Assembly: GCA_018818855.1 (NCBI GenBank)
Contig: JAHIRI010000032.1
Span: 1 to 18,036, forward strand
Length of the DNA: 18,036 bases
Direction: 5' to 3'
Origin: Patescibacteria group bacterium
Lineage (GTDB): Bacteria; Patescibacteriota; Patescibacteriia; XYB2-FULL-38-15
The notes beneath the pieces are model-generated. The model made no database searches. It was not told where the DNA came from and saw nothing but the letters and a program-made list of their open reading frames with translations. This document shows positions 14,663-18,036 of this stretch, piece after piece. The position numbers and the translations under genes were made by a program. Positions within the stretch are counted from its first letter, which is position 1; each line of letters opens with the position of its first letter.

Positions 14663-15910
14663 TTACTGCAATTGGACGCGTTCTATCCGGCCGGTTTGGC
14701 TGTTAGTAAAAGTTAGATATCTGCCGTCAGAAGAAACAGAAATATTTCTCGCGCTAAAAGATCCGTAGGGGACAGCAACAAGACTTCTAAGGCCGGTCGT
14801 TAAATCAATTCTGTAAAACGAGTCAGGGACGGAGCTAAAGAGATCTGGCTGAAATCCGGCGCCGGTTTCCATGGATTGAGGTACGGCGCAGTAAACAGTA
14901 TCATTGCCGGAAAAAGTACATTTGTCAGCCCAGGTATTCACCGAGAGACTTCTTCTTCCTGTTCCAATACTGTCACCTTGGGCTCCTACGATCCAAAGCG
15001 TGGGCTTGTATTCAGAAGCAGAGTTATAAACAGAATAAAGCAGGCGGTCGCCGGTTTCTGACCATTCAGATTGAAATCCTTGGCCCTCAACAGTCAGGCC
15101 CGGGAAATTTTCATGATTTTTTCCGACAAAAAGAATTTGTTGGCGTTCAAAACCCATGGCCTGGCCGGTACGGGAGGTGGCAATAATTTGATTATTTGGA
15201 GACCAGTTTACATCTACTTTATCCGCGTTATCACCGAGCGGTTCCACTGCTTTCACACCCGTTCCGTCGGGGTTTGAAGTAAAAAGCCAGCGATTATTAG
15301 GATCTATGCCAATACTTTTTCCGGCGATTTGGGTGCCGTCGGGAGAAAAGCTAAAACCTTCCCAGTGTTTGGGTAGAGTGTATTGTTTGTCTGAAGAAAA
15401 ATCATAAAGAACATTAGCTCCGTCAGGAAATTCCAGAATTGCCTTGTCAGTCGTGGGCGCCCAATTTACTTTTTCCACGTTTTGAAAAGTTTTATCAGAG
15501 AGTTTTAGGATGTTTCCATTTTCATCAACGCGGTAAAATTTTCCGTCAGAATTGTCGTAGTAGGAAACATCTTTTCCGTTTGATGACATTTGAACGTTAG
15601 CCACAGATTTGTCTACGAGCGTTCCGACCCATGTTATTCCGCCCTTGGCTACAGTTGAAATCTCTTTGGGCAGTTGCGGCGGAGGAGTGAGAGACGGCGC
15701 CAGAATTTGCGTTGGGGTGGCGGAAACCTCAACTGGCGTTGGCGGACCTTCCAGTGCGCGGCCAAGACCACCGGGAGTGACAGCTTCATTTGTGATCGGG
15801 GCGTTTACAATTGGAGCGGTCGGTCGGAAAAAAACATAATACATGAGATATCCAATACCAAGTGTGACGCCGACAAAAGCCACAACAACTAAGATTTTTT
15901 TCCAATCCAT
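14663..15910 (-). CDS. Membrane-anchored beta-propeller protein (TolB/WD40-like)
   Basis: A 415-residue protein with one N-terminal signal-anchor helix (about 6-27) and a Pro/Thr-rich linker (about 30-82). A run of six or so propeller blades (about 90-415) follows, marked by repeats such as VNWAPTTDKAIL (148-159), FSFSPDGTQIAG (186-197), VNWSPNNQIIAT (234-245), SEWSETGDRLLY (281-292) and ISVSSDGRYLTF (390-401). This pattern is typical of TolB/PD40-type propellers, which bind partners rather than catalyse. The propeller should lie outside the membrane, next to the hydrolase domains made from the two genes just downstream (15 bp to the first). A scaffold or regulator role for that apparatus is an inference from order alone. 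The start has no Shine-Dalgarno. Family assignment is firm; function is unknown. Confidence 0.8.
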   Translation of the reverse strand: MDWKKILVVVAFVGVTLGIGYLMYYVFFRPTAPIVNAPITNEAVTPGGLGRALEGPPTPVEVSATPTQILAPSLTPPPQLPKEISTVAKGGITWVGTLVDKSVANVQMSSNGKDVSYYDNSDGKFYRVDENGNILKLSDKTFQNVEKVNWAPTTDKAILEFPDGANVLYDFSSDKQYTLPKHWEGFSFSPDGTQIAGKSIGIDPNNRWLFTSNPDGTGVKAVEPLGDNADKVDVNWSPNNQIIATSRTGQAMGFERQQILFVGKNHENFPGLTVEGQGFQSEWSETGDRLLYSVYNSASEYKPTLWIVGAQGDSIGTGRRSLSVNTWADKCTFSGNDTVYCAVPQSMETGAGFQPDLFSSVPDSFYRIDLTTGLRSLVAVPYGSFSARNISVSSDGRYLTFTNSQTGRIERVQLQ

Positions 15911-15921
15911 ATTGTTAAATT

Positions 15922-15973
15922 AAAAATTAAAACCCGTAAAGGTCCCGTTGGGACCCACGGGTCCCTATACGGG
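15922..15973 (-). terminator. Complex hairpin terminator after htpX, with alternative stems
   Basis: CCCGTA (15933-15938) pairs with TACGGG (15968-15973). Inside, GGGACC (15950-15955) can pair either with GGTCCC at 15941-15946 (loop GTT) or with GGTCCC at 15960-15965 (loop CACG), but not both. On the minus strand the element is followed by TTTTAATTTTT, as in a rho-independent terminator, 22 bp after the htpX stop and 23 bp before the propeller start. The layout also resembles a mobile intergenic palindrome. Confidence 0.6.
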
Positions 15974-15994
15974 AATGTAAATTTAAAAATTATT

Positions 15995-16891
15995 TTATGC
16001 CATGCCGCGTAAATTTTTGATTCTTTCTTCGGCTGGCGGGTGAGTAGAAAATAATTTATGAAAGAATTTTCCGGTTTTTGCGCCAAAAGGATTTGAGATA
16101 TAGAGATGGGCTGTGGCGTCATTAGCTTTTCTTATCGGTTCCTTGTATGCGGTTATTTTTTCCAGCGCCCGAGCCAACCCTTCGGGGTAGCGAGTTAAAA
16201 GTGCGCCGTCGGCGTCAGCCAAAAATTCGCGTTTTCTTGAAACCGCGAGTTGTATTAATTTGCCGATGAGCGGCGAGATTATCGCCAAAATCAGTCCGGC
16301 CAAAAGTAAAATCACACCGATTTGTCCGCCTCCATCGCGGTCATCTCGCCTCCCGCCCAAAAATCTGAAACGCAAAAGCCAGTTAGAAAGCAGGGCTACG
16401 ATGCCGACCAGGACAATTACAATCATCATAAGGCGGATATCATAATTTTTGATGTGAGAAAGTTCGTGGGCAATAACTCCTTCCAATTCCTCGTTTTCTA
16501 ATCGTTCGACAAGGCCTGTTGTCAAGGCAATAGAGGCGTGTTTCGGGTCGCGGCCGGTGGCAAAGGCATTGGGCGCCGGGTCGGGGATTAAATAGATTTT
16601 TGGCACGGGGAGACCAGCGGTAATGCAAAGATTTTCTACCAGACGATAAACATAAGGATTGTCATTTTTTTGAATTGGACCTTTTGCTCCGGCGGTCCAG
16701 AGAGCGATTTTGTCACCACCGTAAAAACTTGAGAGAGCCATTACAAGAGAAATTATCAAAGCCAAAATAATTACTCCATATGAATCGCCGGTAAATTGTC
16801 CAAAAATCCAGCCGAGAAAAATTACAAAAACAATAAAAATCGCGATTAACAAAAATGATTTTCGCTTATTAGAAGTGATTTGTTTATACAT
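15995..16891 (-). CDS. htpX: Membrane zinc metalloprotease HtpX (M48)
   Basis: A 298-residue M48 metalloprotease of the HtpX type, an inner-membrane enzyme that degrades misfolded membrane proteins with the active site facing the cytoplasm. Two N-terminal helices (about 11-32 and 38-55) precede the catalytic domain. HELSH at 142-146 supplies His142, His146 and the catalytic Glu143; REFLADADG (221-229) supplies the third ligand Glu222. Two further helices (about 154-173 and 190-208) lie between the two motifs. A C-terminal FSTHPPAEERI segment is family-typical. All catalytic residues are intact. It lies 62 bp after lemA, or slightly more, with a hairpin in the gap, and is followed by a strong terminator. 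The lemA-htpX pairing is common in bacteria. Confidence 0.97.
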   Translation of the reverse strand: MYKQITSNKRKSFLLIAIFIVFVIFLGWIFGQFTGDSYGVIILALIISLVMALSSFYGGDKIALWTAGAKGPIQKNDNPYVYRLVENLCITAGLPVPKIYLIPDPAPNAFATGRDPKHASIALTTGLVERLENEELEGVIAHELSHIKNYDIRLMMIVIVLVGIVALLSNWLLRFRFLGGRRDDRDGGGQIGVILLLAGLILAIISPLIGKLIQLAVSRKREFLADADGALLTRYPEGLARALEKITAYKEPIRKANDATAHLYISNPFGAKTGKFFHKLFSTHPPAEERIKNLRGMA

Positions 16892-16896
16892 AAACA

Positions 16897-16949
16897 GATT
16901 TGAAACTTGAGAATTGAGAAATCAAATCTCAATTCTCATTTTCCAAATC
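16897..16949 (-). promoter_or_regulatory. Long hairpin between lemA and htpX
   Basis: TGAGAATTGAGA (16908-16919) and TCTCAATTCTCA (16927-16938) make a perfect 12-bp stem with a 7-nt loop. GATTTG (16897-16902) can close it from outside with CAAATC (16944-16949), or instead compete by pairing with TCAAATC (16922-16928). No T-run follows, so this is more likely a processing or stability element that sets the lemA to htpX ratio than a terminator. Confidence 0.55.
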
Positions 16950-16953
16950 CGTT

Positions 16954-17517
16954 TTAGAATTTTACGGCCGGAGCTTCTCTTTGAGCTGCTTCCTCTATTT
17001 CAAAAAATTGTTTTGATTTGAAACCAAGTACCCCGGCGATTGTATTGGTCGGGAATTTTTCCAGCTTGGTGTTGAAGTCGCGAACATTGCCGTTGTAAAA
17101 GCGGCGTGCAGCTTGGACTTTATTTTCAGTATCAGAAAGTTCGTCCTGCAACTGCAAGAAATTTTGTGAAGCTTTGAGGTCGGGGTAATTTTCCGCTACG
17201 GCAAAAAGAGTTTTTAATGTTCCGGCGAGCATATTCTCGGTTTTCGCGATCTCGGCCGGGTTTCCGCCCTTTTCCGCGTTGATGGCCGCGGAGCGTGCCA
17301 ATGTTACTTTTTCAAAAACTTCTTTTTCATGGCCGGCATAGCCCTTAACCGCTTCCACAAGGTTTGGAATCAAGTCGTAGCGGCGTTTTAATTGGACATC
17401 AATGTCGGACCAGGCTTCGTCTGTACGATTTCGGAGCGTAATTAATCCGTTGTAGGTGGCAATGAGCCAGACGACAATTAGGCCGACGACACCTAAAAGT
17501 ACCCATAGAATAATCAT
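16954..17517 (-). CDS. lemA: LemA family protein
   Basis: A complete LemA family protein (187 residues from the ATG at 17517). One N-terminal helix (about 1-20) is followed by YNGLITLRNRTDEAWSDIDV and QLKRRYDLIPNLVEAVKGYA, the core signature of the family, then long helices and NFLQLQDELSDTENKVQAAR. The C-terminal PTNTIAGVLGF segment is also typical. It probably sits in the membrane with a helical bundle outside; its biochemical role is not known, though it is often paired with htpX. An in-frame TTG at 17529 would add four residues, but I prefer the ATG because family members start just before the helix. No Shine-Dalgarno is seen. Expression probably comes from the promoter at 17634-17662, with a leader of about 110 nt. 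Confidence 0.95.
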   Translation of the reverse strand: MIILWVLLGVVGLIVVWLIATYNGLITLRNRTDEAWSDIDVQLKRRYDLIPNLVEAVKGYAGHEKEVFEKVTLARSAAINAEKGGNPAEIAKTENMLAGTLKTLFAVAENYPDLKASQNFLQLQDELSDTENKVQAARRFYNGNVRDFNTKLEKFPTNTIAGVLGFKSKQFFEIEEAAQREAPAVKF

Positions 17518-17529
17518 AATTTTAGACAA

Positions 17530-17627
17530 ACGGCTGACGCCAAACAGCTGACGGCGAGGAGGTCGTGAGTTGCCGGCGAACGCAGAGTGCGTGTTATGAG
17601 TCGTTAGTATTTAGTTGTCTTAATTCT
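17530..17627 (-). promoter_or_regulatory. GC-rich leader of the lemA transcript
   Basis: This stretch is far richer in GC than the AT-rich promoter beside it and encodes nothing I can recognise. It holds a 7-bp direct repeat GCTGACG (17533-17539 and 17547-17553), a CGCC/GGCG pairing (17538-17541 with 17553-17556) and an ACGC-AGAGT-GCGT hairpin (17580-17592). It may be a structured 5' leader; no known riboswitch fits. Confidence 0.35.
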
Positions 17628-17643
17628 TTTATTATTATATAAT
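17615..17643 (+). promoter_or_regulatory. Promoter of the phosphohexomutase gene
   Basis: TTGTCT (17615-17620, 4/6 to TTGACA) and TATAAT (17638-17643, 6/6) are spaced by exactly 17 bp. The start is predicted near 17650, about 34 nt before the ATG, leaving room for the GAGG Shine-Dalgarno at 17673-17676. Confidence 0.65.
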
Positions 17644-17662
17644 GAAAAAATGCAAAAGTCAA
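17634..17662 (-). promoter_or_regulatory. Promoter of the lemA-htpX operon
   Basis: On the minus strand TTGACT (plus-strand 17657-17662, 5/6) and TATAAT (17634-17639, 6/6) are separated by 17 bp. The -10 overlaps that of the divergent plus-strand promoter by two bases, so the two promoters cannot easily be bound at the same time. Confidence 0.65.
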
Positions 17663-17683
17663 AGTTACCTTTGAGGCTATTTT

Positions 17684-18036
17684 ATGTCTATAAATTCGTC
17701 AATTTTTAAGGCTTATGATATCCGCGGAATTTATCCGCGGGATTTAAATGAAGAAGTTGTGCATCAGATCGGTCGGGCAGCGGTGGTTTTGACCGGCGCA
17801 AAAACAGTAGTTCTGGGCCGTGATGCTCGCGTTTCCTCAGATTCGCTTTTTGAGGCACTTGCTCGGGGAATTACGGAGCAGGGAGCCGACGTGGTAGATA
17901 TTGGCCAAGCCACGACGCCGATATTGAATTTTGCCGTGGCTGAGTATTTTGAACACGAAGCAGGGATTATGGTGACTGCCTCACATAATCCAAAAGAATA
18001 TAATGGTTTAAAATTATGTTATGGTAATGCTTTGCC
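17684..18036 (+). CDS. Phosphomannomutase/phosphoglucomutase, N-terminal part, cut by window end
   Basis: The frame is open from the ATG at 17684 to the window edge (117 codons). It starts MSINSSIFKAYDIRGIYP, the usual opening of bacterial phosphohexomutases, with the conserved KAYDIRG at residues 9-15. VLGRDARVSS (43-52) follows, and the active-site loop TASHNPKEYNG (98-108) carries the phosphorylated serine at 100. These enzymes swap phosphate between C6 and C1 of mannose or glucose for nucleotide-sugar and cell-envelope polysaccharide synthesis. The sugar preference is set by C-terminal loops outside the window, so ManB/AlgC-type and Pgm cannot be told apart here. A GAGG Shine-Dalgarno at 17673-17676, 7 nt before the ATG, supports the start. 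It is transcribed divergently from lemA. Confidence 0.95.
   Translation, partial: MSINSSIFKAYDIRGIYPRDLNEEVVHQIGRAAVVLTGAKTVVLGRDARVSSDSLFEALARGITEQGADVVDIGQATTPILNFAVAEYFEHEAGIMVTASHNPKEYNGLKLCYGNAL

Noticed and set aside
1..18036. UGA recoded as glycine, as in Gracilibacteria/SR1
   Set aside because: Only one gene here ends in TGA, and it is followed at once by a promoter and a new gene. All conserved proteins read through without internal TGA, so the standard bacterial code is enough.
1..18036. CRISPR array, insertion sequence, prophage or integrase
   Set aside because: No regularly spaced repeats, transposase, phage structural gene or integrase was seen. The M15 and SLT domains look like lysis enzymes but are fused to pilin-like membrane segments, not placed in a phage lysis cassette.

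Overview
The window looks like a chromosomal piece of a Candidate Phyla Radiation (Patescibacteria) bacterium, probably Parcubacteria-like. This is inferred from gene content, since no marker phylogeny can be run here. The signs are a PrgI / TraC-like / VirB4 cluster, TrbC/VirB2-like membrane proteins with Cys-rich ectodomains, many hypothetical proteins, moderate-to-low GC, and starts that often lack a Shine-Dalgarno sequence. The standard bacterial code fits: the only TGA stop lies at a sensible gene end, and no conserved gene is interrupted by TGA.

Layout. (1) Bases 2-5211, plus strand: a T4SS-like cluster. It holds a 5'-truncated hypothetical protein with a duplicated helical domain, PrgI, a stand-alone TraC N-terminal-like protein, a full VirB4/TraC ATPase, and a single-pass membrane protein with a VirB8-like layout. 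A strong sigma70-type promoter just before prgI predicts a nearly leaderless mRNA. (2) Bases 5247-7000: comF, tRNA-Ser(UGA), tRNA-Ser(GCU), a broken tRNA-Ser-like remnant, a two-TM protein, a terminator and tRNA-Arg(GCG). (3) Bases 7001-9058: recG, meeting the minus-strand 3-methyladenine glycosylase gene tail to tail with a 1-bp gap. A recG terminator appears to lie inside the glycosylase coding sequence. (4) Bases 9060-15910, minus strand, in transcription order: a membrane-anchored beta-propeller, two paralogous pilin-hydrolase fusions, radA and the glycosylase, closely packed. (5) Bases 15922-17529, minus strand: lemA-htpX, ending in a complex hairpin terminator. (6) From 17684, plus strand: the start of a phosphomannomutase/phosphoglucomutase gene, divergent from lemA through two promoters that overlap at the -10.

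The most interesting element is the pair of large secreted/membrane proteins at 11033-12784 and 12866-14647. Each has a signal peptide, a Cys-rich ectodomain, an almost identical two-helix VirB2/TrbC-like segment, and then a different peptidoglycan hydrolase: a lytic transglycosylase-like domain in one and an M15 zinc peptidase in the other. The membrane cassette differs at about 38 of about 303 nucleotides but at only one amino acid, so its protein sequence is under strong constraint. Together with PrgI, TraC-N, VirB4 and the VirB8-like protein, they suggest a T4SS-like cell-envelope machine whose pilin-like subunits carry their own wall-cutting enzymes. Nearby comF, radA and recG make a link to DNA uptake or recombination possible but unproven.
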